Below, piece after piece: positions 45,339-53,728 of a DNA stretch of 64,000 bases (position 1 is the stretch's first letter; each line of letters starts with the position of its first letter). The translations under genes were made by a program, and so were the position numbers. The DNA is from Puteibacter caeruleilacunae (lineage in GTDB: Bacteria > Bacteroidota > Bacteroidia > Bacteroidales > Prolixibacteraceae), in assembly GCA_005217565.1 (NCBI GenBank), contig SJCO01000017.1, positions 62,001 through 126,000 of the forward strand, in the 5' to 3' direction. Under the pieces are notes generated by a model. The model made no database searches. It was not told the origin of the DNA and worked only from the letters and a program-made list of their open reading frames with translations.

Positions 45339-46622
45339 ATGGGGTATGTATTTAATTTTCCAGATATAGGAGAAGGTCTCGAAGAAGGGATTATTGCAGA
45401 ATGGTATGTTAAGATTGGAAGTGAAGTGGAAACAGGAGATCCTTTAGTGAAGATGGAGACTGACAAGGTGGTCACGGATATTCCTTCTCCGCGTACAGGG
45501 ATCGTAACGAAAACCTATGGTAAAGTAGGAGAGGTAATTGAAGTCGGCTCTCCTTTGGTCGAGATTAATATTGCAGGAGAAGAGGAGGTAAAACAAGAAG
45601 AGGTACTGGAAGAAGAAGGTGCCGGAGTTGTTGGAGTAATTGAGGTTGCAGGAAAAGATGACGTAATGCCTGTGTCTGATGAAGTGGTTACAAGTACGAA
45701 GAAGGTTGAAGAGAGCGGTCGACGTAAAGTTCTTGCGACACCAGTTGCCAGGGCACTGGCAAAAGATTTAGAGGTGGATATAACATTGATAGCAGGAACG
45801 GGACCTGGCGGAAGAGTGATGAAAGATGATATTCGCAATTTTCAGTCTAATATGAATGGGAAACAGACCGATTCAAATTCCAAAGCCTTATCTATTGAAG
45901 TATCGAAGGATTTGGATGAATTAGGAGAGGTTGAAGTTGTTCAGATGAGTCAGGTGCGAAAAACGATTGCCCGTAACATGATTCACTCTAAGCAAAATGC
46001 TGCGCATATGTCATTGTTCGATGAGGCTGAGGTGTCAGAGCTTGTAGCACTCAGAGATAAAATAAAAGGAAAGTATCAAGAGCAAGGTGTAAAGATTAGT
46101 TATCTGCATTTTTTACTAAAGGCGATTGCGCTTACTCTGAAAAAGTTTCCATCTCTTAATTCCGTCATGAATATGGATGAAGGAACCATAACGTTGAAGA
46201 AATATTATAATCTGGGATTAGCTGTTGATGCCCCTCAAGGATTGGTTGTTCCGGTTCTTAAGAATGTCGATCAACTTAGTATTGTTCAAATTTCACAACA
46301 GTCAAATGATATTGCACGAAGGGCCAGAGAAGGAAAGTTATCAATGAATGATTTGAAAGGAGGAACATTCTCAGTTACTAATTTTGGTTCTATTGGGGGA
46401 CGATTTGCTGTACCTGTTATCAACTATCCTCAAGCAGCTATCTTAGGTGCCGGAAAAATTTATAAGAAACCTGTTGTGAAAAATAACGTAGTTCTACCTG
46501 GAGTGGTTATGCCACTGTCAATTTCAGTAGATCATAGGATTGTGGATGGCGGTGAAGTTACTCGATTTATGAATGATATTATTGAGTATCTTGAAAATCC
46601 TTATTTATTGCTGGTAGAGTAA
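45339..46622 (+). CDS. pdhC: Dihydrolipoamide acyltransferase (E2)
   Basis: 427 aa. One lipoyl domain (1-78) with the lipoylation Lys43 in 'ETDKVVTDIPSP', an acidic linker (90-125), a peripheral-subunit-binding domain ('VLATPVARALAKDLEVDITLIAGTGPGGRVMKDDI', about 132-167) and a catalytic domain from about 195 ending with the active-site 'SVDHRIVDGGEV'. The E2 forms the complex core and moves the acyl group to CoA. The single lipoyl domain and 'FNFPDIGEGLEEGII' start are common to branched-chain and pyruvate-type E2 proteins. A GGAGG purine stretch precedes the ATG. No E3 gene follows. Confidence 0.9.
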   Translation: MGYVFNFPDIGEGLEEGIIAEWYVKIGSEVETGDPLVKMETDKVVTDIPSPRTGIVTKTYGKVGEVIEVGSPLVEINIAGEEEVKQEEVLEEEGAGVVGVIEVAGKDDVMPVSDEVVTSTKKVEESGRRKVLATPVARALAKDLEVDITLIAGTGPGGRVMKDDIRNFQSNMNGKQTDSNSKALSIEVSKDLDELGEVEVVQMSQVRKTIARNMIHSKQNAAHMSLFDEAEVSELVALRDKIKGKYQEQGVKISYLHFLLKAIALTLKKFPSLNSVMNMDEGTITLKKYYNLGLAVDAPQGLVVPVLKNVDQLSIVQISQQSNDIARRAREGKLSMNDLKGGTFSVTNFGSIGGRFAVPVINYPQAAILGAGKIYKKPVVKNNVVLPGVVMPLSISVDHRIVDGGEVTRFMNDIIEYLENPYLLLVE

Positions 46623-46638
46623 TGAAATAAATAAAAAC

Positions 46639-47256
46639 ATGCGACTAAATTTAACCCCTTATGACCTTCCTGATCGTAAATTAATGAATCGGGAAGAAGA
46701 TGACTTTTTAATTTGGCAGCCTTCAAAGGATAAGATTGTACTTGGCCAGAGTAATCAACTTGAGCAATCAGTAAACTTTGAAGAGGTGTATACTGATCAT
46801 ATTCCTGTATATAAACGACCGTCAGGAGGACATACAGTGTTACTGACTTCAAAAACAATAGTTATTTCTGTTGTGGTTATGGAGGATGAACTGAGTAAAC
46901 CTCATGCTTATTTCGATATTTTCAATGACGTGGTAATTTGTGCTTTGAAAAAATTGGGAGTTAATGGTCTTGCTAAGAAAGGGATTTCTGATATTACAAT
47001 TGGAGATCGAAAGATTCTTGGTTCATCAATTTATCGGTCGAGAAACAAACTGTTGTATCATGCCGTACTAAATGTTGCGGAATCTCCAGTGAAGATTGCC
47101 AGGTACATATTGCATCCGACGAAAGAACCAGACTATCGAAATGGTCGTGATCACGAAGCGTTTGTTACTTCATTGATGGAACAAGGGTATCAAATTGAAA
47201 TTGATAAAATTATTGATCAAATAACAAAAGAATTAGAAAAACAAAAGGCCGGTTAA
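46639..47256 (+). CDS. Lipoate-protein ligase / lipoyl transferase-like protein
   Basis: 205 aa with the biotin/lipoate ligase catalytic fold: 'IVLGQSNQLEQSVNFEEVYTDHIPVYKRPSGGHTVLL' corresponds to the ligase RRxSGGG loop (here RPSGGH), and 'GISDITIGDRKILGSSIYRSRNKLLYHAVLNV' contains the conserved Lys that binds the lipoyl-adenylate. It is shorter than E. coli LplA because it lacks the C-terminal domain, as do LipM/LipL-type transferases and LplA-J forms. It lies 16 bases after E2, so it probably lipoylates that protein. Whether it activates free lipoate or only transfers it is open. Confidence 0.8.
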   Translation: MRLNLTPYDLPDRKLMNREEDDFLIWQPSKDKIVLGQSNQLEQSVNFEEVYTDHIPVYKRPSGGHTVLLTSKTIVISVVVMEDELSKPHAYFDIFNDVVICALKKLGVNGLAKKGISDITIGDRKILGSSIYRSRNKLLYHAVLNVAESPVKIARYILHPTKEPDYRNGRDHEAFVTSLMEQGYQIEIDKIIDQITKELEKQKAG

Positions 47257-47268
47257 AACCGGCCTTTG
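47244..47268. terminator. Bidirectional terminator spanning the ligase stop codon
   Basis: Stem AAAGGCCGG/CCGGCCTTT around a TTAAAA loop, with the TAA stop of the ligase gene at 47254-47256 inside the hairpin. It lies just before the convergent rpoD stop at 47276. Confidence 0.82.
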
Positions 47269-47275
47269 TGGGAGG

Positions 47276-48136
47276 TTATCCCAAGTAACTTTTCAATAGT
47301 TTACTTCTTGATGTGTGACGCAATCTTCTGATTGCCTTTTCTTTTATCTGACGTACCCTTTCGCGGGTTAGTCCAAATCTTTCTCCGATTTCTTCCAGGG
47401 TCATCTCCTGGCATGCAATTCCAAAAAATAATCTAATAATGTCGCTTTCGCGTTCTGTTAAAGTAGCAAGCGCACGATCAATTTCTCGGGAGAGTGATTC
47501 ATTAATCAGCTTCTTATCAGCGTTTGGTGAATCGTTATTAACGAGAACGTCCAATAAACTGTTGTCCTCTCCTTCAACAAAAGGAGCATCAACAGAGACA
47601 TGACGACCTGAGACTCTTAAGGTATCAGCTACTTTATCTGCTGGAAGTTCTAATTCATCCGCAAGTTCTTCTGGCGATGGTTTACGTTCGTGCTCTTGCT
47701 CAAATTTAGAGAACGCCTTGTTAATTTTGTTCAAAGAACCTACCTGGTTCAATGGAAGACGCACGATACGTGATTGCTCTGCTAGTGCTTGCAAAATGGA
47801 TTGACGAATCCACCATACTGCATATGAAATAAACTTAAACCCTCGAGTTTCATCGAACTTCTCAGCAGCCTTAATAAGTCCTAAGTTACCCTCGTTAATC
47901 AAGTCAGGTAGACTAAGCCCTTGGTTCTGGTACTGCTTGGCGACAGAAACTACGAATCTAAGATTCGCTCTGGTAAGCTTTTCAAGTGCAGCCTGATCAC
48001 CTTTTTTAATTCTCTGCGCTAATTCTACTTCTTCTTCAACCGTTATCAGTTCTTCCTTTCCAATCTCCTGAAGATACTTGTCTAAGGACGCACTTTCACG
48101 GTTTGTAATTGATTTTGTGATCTTTAATTGTCTCAT
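47276..48136 (-). CDS. rpoD: RNA polymerase primary sigma factor RpoD (sigma-A type)
   Basis: 286 aa. The short form without the long N-terminal region 1.1 and non-conserved insert is the normal Bacteroidota primary sigma. Region 1.2 '[16 protein letters not shown]', region 2 '[40 protein letters not shown]' and '[15 protein letters not shown]', region 3, and region 4 '[30 protein letters not shown]' are complete. It recognises the -33 TTTG / -7 TAnnTTTG promoters, of which several appear in this window. It has its own promoter candidate upstream. Confidence 0.96.
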   Translation of the reverse strand: MRQLKITKSITNRESASLDKYLQEIGKEELITVEEEVELAQRIKKGDQAALEKLTRANLRFVVSVAKQYQNQGLSLPDLINEGNLGLIKAAEKFDETRGFKFISYAVWWIRQSILQALAEQSRIVRLPLNQVGSLNKINKAFSKFEQEHERKPSPEELADELELPADKVADTLRVSGRHVSVDAPFVEGEDNSLLDVLVNNDSPNADKKLINESLSREIDRALATLTERESDIIRLFFGIACQEMTLEEIGERFGLTRERVRQIKEKAIRRLRHTSRSKLLKSYLG

Positions 48137-48158
48137 ACTCTCTCCTTAAAAAATCGCG

Positions 48159-48190
48159 CAAATATAGCGTGTTTTTTATTTATAATCAAG
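48159..48190 (-). promoter_or_regulatory. Promoter of rpoD
   Basis: On the minus strand: CTTG (48187-48190), a 20-nt spacer, then TATATTTG (48159-48166). It matches the Bacteroidota consensus with one mismatch in the -33 box and implies a leader of about 15-20 nt before the ATG. Confidence 0.6.
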
Positions 48191-48229
48191 CCTAAATCAG
48201 CTTTTAGGGGTTATTTAGATTGATTGTCG

Positions 48230-49696
48230 TTAACGATCAACACTAAACACATAGTAGGCTGGTTCTCCATTTGGATATATTCCTTCTACGAGAACTCCTC
48301 CGGTTACTTTTTTGATGATGCTGACAAAGTCTTCGTTTGAATTTATTCTTGTTTTATTTACTTCTACGATGATGAACCCTTCACGGATACCTGCATCTTT
48401 TAACTGTCCTTTTCCAATTTCTACGATACGAACACCATTTCGGATACCCAATTTTGCTTTTTCTTCATAGGTGATCTCCTTAATTTTTGCACCTAAGACT
48501 TCTACTGTGTTTTTTGCAATCTCAGTATTGCCGTGAGTGTTACGTAAGGTAACGGTGAATTGTTTCTTTTTGTTGTCTCTTTTTACAAGAACATTTACTT
48601 TATCTCCAGGACGGAACTGACTAATCTGCTCTTTTAATTGAGCTCCTGAATTTATCGCGTTACCATTTATGGCAATAAGGACATCTCCTTTTTCAATTCC
48701 GGCTTCATCTGCTCCACCATCTTCAGTTACTTCTGCAACGTAAACTCCTTCAATCTTATCCAGATCATTTTCTTTTGCAAAGTCAGCAGTCACCTCTCTG
48801 TACATTATTCCTAATAGTGCACGTTGTACAATACCAAACTCTTTCAAATCGGCAACAACCTTTTGCACAATTGTAACTGGTACAGCAAAAGAATAACCCG
48901 AATACGATCCCGTTTGAGATGCAATTGCAGTATTAATACCAACAAGTTCACCGCGCATGTTAACCAGTGCTCCTCCACTATTTCCAGGATTCACTGCAGC
49001 ATCGGTTTGAATAAACGACTCAATTGGTATTTGATTCTGACTTCCCTGAATGATATTAATATTTCTTGATTTCGCACTAACAATACCAGCTGTAACAGTT
49101 GAAGTTAGATTGAATGGATTACCAACAGCAAGCACCCATTCTCCTAGTTTCAAATTATCTGAACTTCCGAATGTTAGGAACTTCAACTTTTCTTTCGATT
49201 CTATCTTTAATAATGCCACATCAGTACTAGGATCAGTCCCTATCAATGATGCTTCATATTCTCTGTTATCGTTCAAAACGACCTTTATTTTGTCGGCTCC
49301 ATTAATTACGTGATTGTTGGTTACAATAAAACCATCGTCTGAGATAATTACACCAGAACCACTTCCTCGTTGTATTTGCGGTTCCTGAGGATACTGACGA
49401 TAAGGATTTCCAAAGAAGAAATCATATAATGATCCACCACGGGCATAACCTTCTCTTTGTGTTTCAGTCTGAATGTGAACAACGGCATGGACCGATTTCT
49501 CTGCAGCATAAGTAAGATCAGGTAACTCTCCAGGAGGAGGTGTCGACATTGATGCAAATTGTGCAGGTGTATCTATTGTATGTTGGATTGTTGAAACTTC
49601 TGGTCTGTTAATGTAATTGACGTAAATATAAAGGGCTAAAAAACCTCCCAGAAATGCAATAGCTGCATTACCTAATACCTTCTTAATGTTTTTCAT
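48230..49696 (-). CDS. Do-family periplasmic serine protease (DegP/HtrA)
   Basis: 488 aa with an uncleaved or cleaved N-terminal membrane segment ('VLGNAAIAFLGGFLALYIYV'). The trypsin-like domain has the catalytic triad His129 ('VTNNHV'), Asp159 ('DPSTDVALL') and Ser240 ('GNSGGALV'). Two PDZ domains follow (about 300-385 and 405-485). This is the usual DegP/DegQ size and layout: an ATP-independent protease/chaperone that handles misfolded envelope proteins. A Tyr/Arg-rich loop LA-like insert ('YDFFFGNPYRQYPQEP') is present. Monocistronic, upstream of rpoD on the same strand. Confidence 0.93.
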   Translation of the reverse strand: MKNIKKVLGNAAIAFLGGFLALYIYVNYINRPEVSTIQHTIDTPAQFASMSTPPPGELPDLTYAAEKSVHAVVHIQTETQREGYARGGSLYDFFFGNPYRQYPQEPQIQRGSGSGVIISDDGFIVTNNHVINGADKIKVVLNDNREYEASLIGTDPSTDVALLKIESKEKLKFLTFGSSDNLKLGEWVLAVGNPFNLTSTVTAGIVSAKSRNINIIQGSQNQIPIESFIQTDAAVNPGNSGGALVNMRGELVGINTAIASQTGSYSGYSFAVPVTIVQKVVADLKEFGIVQRALLGIMYREVTADFAKENDLDKIEGVYVAEVTEDGGADEAGIEKGDVLIAINGNAINSGAQLKEQISQFRPGDKVNVLVKRDNKKKQFTVTLRNTHGNTEIAKNTVEVLGAKIKEITYEEKAKLGIRNGVRIVEIGKGQLKDAGIREGFIIVEVNKTRINSNEDFVSIIKKVTGGVLVEGIYPNGEPAYYVFSVDR

Positions 49697-50004
49697 AGCT
49701 ATTATATTTTTAAAGATTAATACTATTTTGTTTACTTATTCGAATAGTAGAACACAAAAATAGAACCATTAGTTTTAATATAATAGCTTGACAGCCTTAA
49801 GTTAACATATTTTAACACCGTAAATTTTAATTTTAGGATTTCTTTAACTTATAGCTCTAAAATGCTAAAAGATTGTTATTAACAGCGGCATTAGTATTAT
49901 CTTCGATTCTGAAAAATTGTCTTGTTTGAGTCTGGTAGAGTGACTATTTTGCAGACCAAAGGCAATTAAAGTGTTTGTCTAAGCATCCAAAAATCTAATA
50001 ATCA
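49697..50004. other. Divergent intergenic region (HtrA / dapF)
   Basis: 308 AT-rich bases, no ORF or RNA gene. On the minus strand TATTTTTG (about 49754-49761) is a -7 candidate for the protease gene without a good -33 box. For dapF, TATCTTCG near 49898-49905 is a weak -7 variant. Nothing else recognised. Confidence 0.5.
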
Positions 50005-50793
50005 ATGAAACAGATGAGGGTACATTTTTATAAATATCAGGGAGCAGGTAATGATTTCGTTATTATTGATAATCGCGATAAGTTATTCGATGGAAACAAT
50101 GTAGAGTTAATTGAGAAATTGTGTGATCGTCGTTTTGGAATTGGAGGAGATGGATTGATGCTTTTGGAAGAAGATGAATCAAGCGACTTCTTAATGCGAT
50201 ATTTCAATGCAGATGGTAGGGAAGCAAGTATGTGTGGCAACGGTGGTCGCTGTATTGTTGCATTTGCTCATCGATTGGGATTATTTAATCAGTCTACGCA
50301 GTTTATGGCTGTTGATGGTTTACATGATGCAATCATGTGTGACGATGCAATTGTAGATTTAAAGATGATTGATGTTGAGGATATTGAAGCAGGACAAGGT
50401 TTCTATTTTATGGATACCGGATCACCTCATTATGTAAGGATTGTGAATGATATCAGCTCTATTGATGTGTATAATGATGGTCGTGCCATTAGATACAACG
50501 AGCGCTTCAAAGAAGTTGGAACTAATGTTAATTTTGTACAGATCGTGGATGGCGCTCTTACTGTATATACTTATGAAAGGGGAGTGGAAGACGAAACTTT
50601 GGCATGCGGAACTGGAATAACTGCTTCTGCAATTGCAGCAGCTATAGTTGAGGAGAAAAACGAAGGTACTTTTCCTATAAAGGCAAAAGGAGGAGATCTA
50701 GAAGTTCGTTTCCAGAAAGCGGATGAAGGCTTTAACAATATCTGGTTGAAAGGCCCTGCAACATTTGTTTTTGAGGGTGATATCGAGGTGTAG
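50005..50793 (+). CDS. dapF: Diaminopimelate epimerase
   Basis: 262 aa. Converts LL- to meso-diaminopimelate for lysine and peptidoglycan synthesis in the cytoplasm. The two catalytic cysteines are visible: Cys77 in 'ASMCGNGGRC' and Cys201 in 'ETLACGTGITASA'. 'YQGAGNDFVIID' is the N-terminal signature. Either the ATG at 50005 or the one at 50014 could start the protein. It is followed by its own terminator. Confidence 0.96.
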   Translation: MKQMRVHFYKYQGAGNDFVIIDNRDKLFDGNNVELIEKLCDRRFGIGGDGLMLLEEDESSDFLMRYFNADGREASMCGNGGRCIVAFAHRLGLFNQSTQFMAVDGLHDAIMCDDAIVDLKMIDVEDIEAGQGFYFMDTGSPHYVRIVNDISSIDVYNDGRAIRYNERFKEVGTNVNFVQIVDGALTVYTYERGVEDETLACGTGITASAIAAAIVEEKNEGTFPIKAKGGDLEVRFQKADEGFNNIWLKGPATFVFEGDIEV

Positions 50794-50818
50794 AAATTAG
50801 AGGATATTAAAATATAGT

Positions 50819-50861
50819 AGGCGGTAAAATACTAGATAATATAGTATTGCCGCCTTTTTTA
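50819..50861 (+). terminator. Terminator of dapF
   Basis: A stem AGGCGG/CCGCCT with an AT-rich upper part (AATACTA/TAGTATT with small internal loop), followed by TTTTTT. It lies 26 bases after the dapF stop. Confidence 0.85.
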
Positions 50862-50997
50862 GTGCTTTCATTTTTGTTGGGTAAATCTGTTAATAAGTAA
50901 TTTTTGATCTTTGAGTAATTTAGCTTAAACTTATCGGTGGATTTTAATTCTGATTCAAGAAAAAGTGAGGCATTGATTAATCTAAATCTTTTAATAT

Positions 50998-51714
50998 ATG
51001 AAGCTAAAAACAACAACTTTAATCTTTCTCATGGTATTAATATATGGGATGAATTCTTCATTTGCACAATTTTCGTATAATCCTGGATACTATGTAGACC
51101 TTAATAAGGATACAATTCGTGGTGAAGTTTTATTTAACAACTTGACAAGATCACCAAAGCAAATGAAATTTAGACAGGGAGATCAAGTGAAAGTTTTGAC
51201 TCCAGTTGATGTATTAGCCTTCGGAAGTGAAAAGGCCAAATATGATAGTAAGGAGGTGTTAATTGATACTATTATGTCGGGTGATAATGTTGATGATTTA
51301 ACAACAAAACGAAATCCTGTTTTTGTATCAAAAAGACTATTCTTAAGAGCGTGTTCAGAAGGTAAGCTAAATCTTTACCTATATAAAGGAGATCACCAAA
51401 GAGATCACCTGTTTGTTGAGAATAAAGATACAATTATGGAATTGGTTTATCGACGATACTTCGAAGAAATGAACAAGCTGGATATGGTTAAAACACAAAT
51501 AATAGTGAGATCCACCAGTCCTTTGCAGCATAAACGAAAATTTGTTAAAGAAAATAAACTTTATATCGGACAATTAACGATATTAATGGCTGATCAACCT
51601 GCTATTGTGCAAAGAGTGCGTGGATTGAAGTACAGAAGACAGGATATTACCAAATTAGTTGATAGTTACAATCACAAAGGAGGATCAACCAAGAAGAAGA
51701 AAAAGAAAAAATAA
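50998..51714 (+). CDS. Uncharacterised secreted protein
   Basis: 238 aa with a clear Sec signal peptide ('LIFLMVLIYGMNSSFAQ', cleavage near residue 24). The mature part is mostly predicted beta strands ('YYVDLNKDTIRGEVLFNN', 'MKFRQGDQVKVLTPVDVLAFGS', 'KRLFLRACSEGKLNLYLYKG') and ends in a basic helix and a run of lysines. The start matches Bacteroidota hypothetical proteins with a 'G(Y)Y.. NGDTI.G' pattern, often annotated only as hypothetical. I do not recognise a named family. A small membrane-protein gene follows after 16 bases. Confidence 0.75.
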   Translation: MKLKTTTLIFLMVLIYGMNSSFAQFSYNPGYYVDLNKDTIRGEVLFNNLTRSPKQMKFRQGDQVKVLTPVDVLAFGSEKAKYDSKEVLIDTIMSGDNVDDLTTKRNPVFVSKRLFLRACSEGKLNLYLYKGDHQRDHLFVENKDTIMELVYRRYFEEMNKLDMVKTQIIVRSTSPLQHKRKFVKENKLYIGQLTILMADQPAIVQRVRGLKYRRQDITKLVDSYNHKGGSTKKKKKKK

Positions 51715-51730
51715 TTGTAATAATTTATTT

Positions 51731-52063
51731 ATGAGGGCATTTACATCAGGACAACCAATTGCGGCGTGGTTGTTAAGGTTATCAGTCGTGATTGTTTTAT
51801 TCTATCGATATTGGAATACATTACTGAGTTTTAACTTCGACTCTGTTGGATATATAGTAACGACGATTATACTATTAGGAGCTGCTTTATTATTGATTGG
51901 CGGATTTTCTCGTGGCCAGGGAATGACGATATTATCAGCTGTGTTGTTATTTTTTGCTTTGCTCGTAAAGTCATATTTTGTTGTGCCTTCGGGCATAGAA
52001 AACTTGATTCCACTACTATTACCATTGTCTGTATCCGTGTATTTTATTTCACATGGGAGATAG
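51731..52063 (+). CDS. Small four-helix membrane protein
   Basis: 110 aa from the ATG at 51731. The frame is open to 51659, but the extra 24 codons overlap the lysine codons of the preceding gene and are not protein-like. Four hydrophobic segments span most of the chain ('AAWLLRLSVVIVLFYRYW', 'IVTTIILLGAALLLIGGF', 'MTILSAVLLFFALLVKSYFV', 'LIPLLLPLSVSVYFI'). No family recognised. Probably co-transcribed with the secreted protein gene upstream. Confidence 0.7.
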   Translation: MRAFTSGQPIAAWLLRLSVVIVLFYRYWNTLLSFNFDSVGYIVTTIILLGAALLLIGGFSRGQGMTILSAVLLFFALLVKSYFVVPSGIENLIPLLLPLSVSVYFISHGR

Positions 52064-52210
52064 TTGTTATTCTGATAGTTAAGGGTGGATGTTTGTCGCC
52101 TCTTATTGGACAATTTTACCCTTAATTACCCTTTATTTGACCGAAATAAAACCGAAATATTAACCAGGTTGCGCTAATATTGTGTTTCAGTTATTAAAAA
52201 AGAAATAACC

Positions 52211-53698
52211 ATGAATAAAGCGACAAAGTTAGTGTTACCAGTTGTGTCGGTAGGAATGCTTATGCAGGCCGGTTGTTCCCAAAAAGTGGAGCAAGTAAAA
52301 CCGAATGTTCTTTTAATTGTTTCTGACGATCAAGGGTATGCCGATCTTGGATGCTCTGGATATGCATCAGATGTGAAGACTCCTAATCTTGATAGATTAG
52401 CAAATACTGGAGTAAGGTTTACCAATTCCTATGCAACATCTCCTATATGTAATGCCTCCAGAGCAGGCTTGATGACAGGTGCATATCAAGAACGATTTGG
52501 AACCTTCTGGTATAATGGTCTTGGAATGACTCATCCTGAGTTTACTACAATTGCTGAGCATATGAAACACCAGAATTATGTGAATGGCTATGTAGGAAAA
52601 TTCCATTACGGTGGAGATCACAATCCTGGTAATCGTAATTTCCCGTTAGATCATGGTTTTGATTATTTCTATGGAAGTGGTACACCTCGTAAGCACTATC
52701 TAATTCATAATGCTGCAGCGGAGGCTGAATTTCAAAAAGTGAAGGAAGAATCAGGTAAATGGGGACAGAGTCTGCAGCAGGGACCTATGTGGATTGGTCG
52801 TGAAAAAGTTGATCAGGATGGTTTTGCCACCGAACTTTTTGCAGAGAAGGCTTGTGAGTTTATGGATAAAAATAAGGATAAACCATTTTTCCTTCAATTA
52901 GCTTTTAATGCGGTGCATAACTTTACGCATCAATTACCAGATGAATATTTAAAAGAGCATAATCTGAAAGGTTACCACGACTGGGATCCATCGAAAGAGG
53001 AATATATGGACTGGTATCGGGCTGCTCGTTATCCAAATAATCCGGAAGGTCGTGCACTATATTTGGGACAGTTGTACTATCTCGATAAAGAAGTAGGTCG
53101 AGTACTTGACTACCTTGAGGAAACGGGATTACGTGAAAATACCATTGTTATTTATATTAGTGATAATGGTGGATCAACTCCTATTTATGCTAATAATGCA
53201 CCATTAAGAGGAAGTAAGTATACCTTGTATGATGGTGGTATTCGAGTGCCTATGATTATTTCATGGCCAGAGAAGTATAAGAAAGGTATGGTAAGTGATA
53301 ATCTTGTTAGTGCGATGGATATTTATCCAACCATTGCAAAAGCAATCGGATCAGTTGCTCCTCAAAACCTAAATGGTATTGACTTGAATGATCTATTGAC
53401 AGGCAAAGATAAATCTTTAGAACATCCATCTCTGGTTTGGGATACTAAATTGGAACAGGCAGTTCGAAGTGGTAAATGGAAATATAAAGCTGCTAATACT
53501 GATGAACATGGAAAATTTGAAGGCGTAGAGGTCGAAGTAGGTGAATTCTTATATGATATGGAAGCTGATCCGGGTGAGTCGATTAACTTGGCAGACAAGT
53601 ATCCTGAGAAGTTCAAAGAGTTAAAGAAGATTTATAAAGAATGGCGTGCGGGATTAGAGTATCCAGGGAACCTAAAATCAATTGATAACAACAAATAA
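52211..53698 (+). CDS. Sulfatase (family S1) with CxAxR formylglycine motif, lipoprotein, sulfatase 10
   Basis: 495 aa with lipobox MQAGC (Cys22). Metal site 'NVLLIVSDDQGYADLGCSG'. The modification motif is CNASR (Cys80), with Ala where the nine other sulfatases of this window have Pro; 'CxAxR' is an accepted variant read by anaerobic-type maturases. 'GKFHYGG' stands in place of 'GKWHLG', and 'IYISDNGGSTPIY' carries the late metal ligands. It is a different subfamily from the array sulfatases and is on the opposite strand, 9.6 kb away. Its terminator is shared with the convergent sugar-isomerase-like gene. Confidence 0.92.
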   Translation: MNKATKLVLPVVSVGMLMQAGCSQKVEQVKPNVLLIVSDDQGYADLGCSGYASDVKTPNLDRLANTGVRFTNSYATSPICNASRAGLMTGAYQERFGTFWYNGLGMTHPEFTTIAEHMKHQNYVNGYVGKFHYGGDHNPGNRNFPLDHGFDYFYGSGTPRKHYLIHNAAAEAEFQKVKEESGKWGQSLQQGPMWIGREKVDQDGFATELFAEKACEFMDKNKDKPFFLQLAFNAVHNFTHQLPDEYLKEHNLKGYHDWDPSKEEYMDWYRAARYPNNPEGRALYLGQLYYLDKEVGRVLDYLEETGLRENTIVIYISDNGGSTPIYANNAPLRGSKYTLYDGGIRVPMIISWPEKYKKGMVSDNLVSAMDIYPTIAKAIGSVAPQNLNGIDLNDLLTGKDKSLEHPSLVWDTKLEQAVRSGKWKYKAANTDEHGKFEGVEVEVGEFLYDMEADPGESINLADKYPEKFKELKKIYKEWRAGLEYPGNLKSIDNNK

Positions 53699-53702
53699 AA
53701 TA

Positions 53703-53728
53703 AAAGCCGGTATTAACCGGCTTTTTTT
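53703..53728. terminator. Bidirectional terminator
   Basis: A 9-bp stem AAAGCCGGT/ACCGGCTTT with an ATTA loop followed by more T residues. It separates the convergent sulfatase gene and sugar-isomerase-like gene; the latter's stop codon is inside the T-run. Confidence 0.88.

Noticed and set aside
51659-51730. 24-residue extension of the small membrane protein
   Set aside because: It overlaps the previous gene's lysine-rich end in another frame and is not hydrophobic or conserved-looking.
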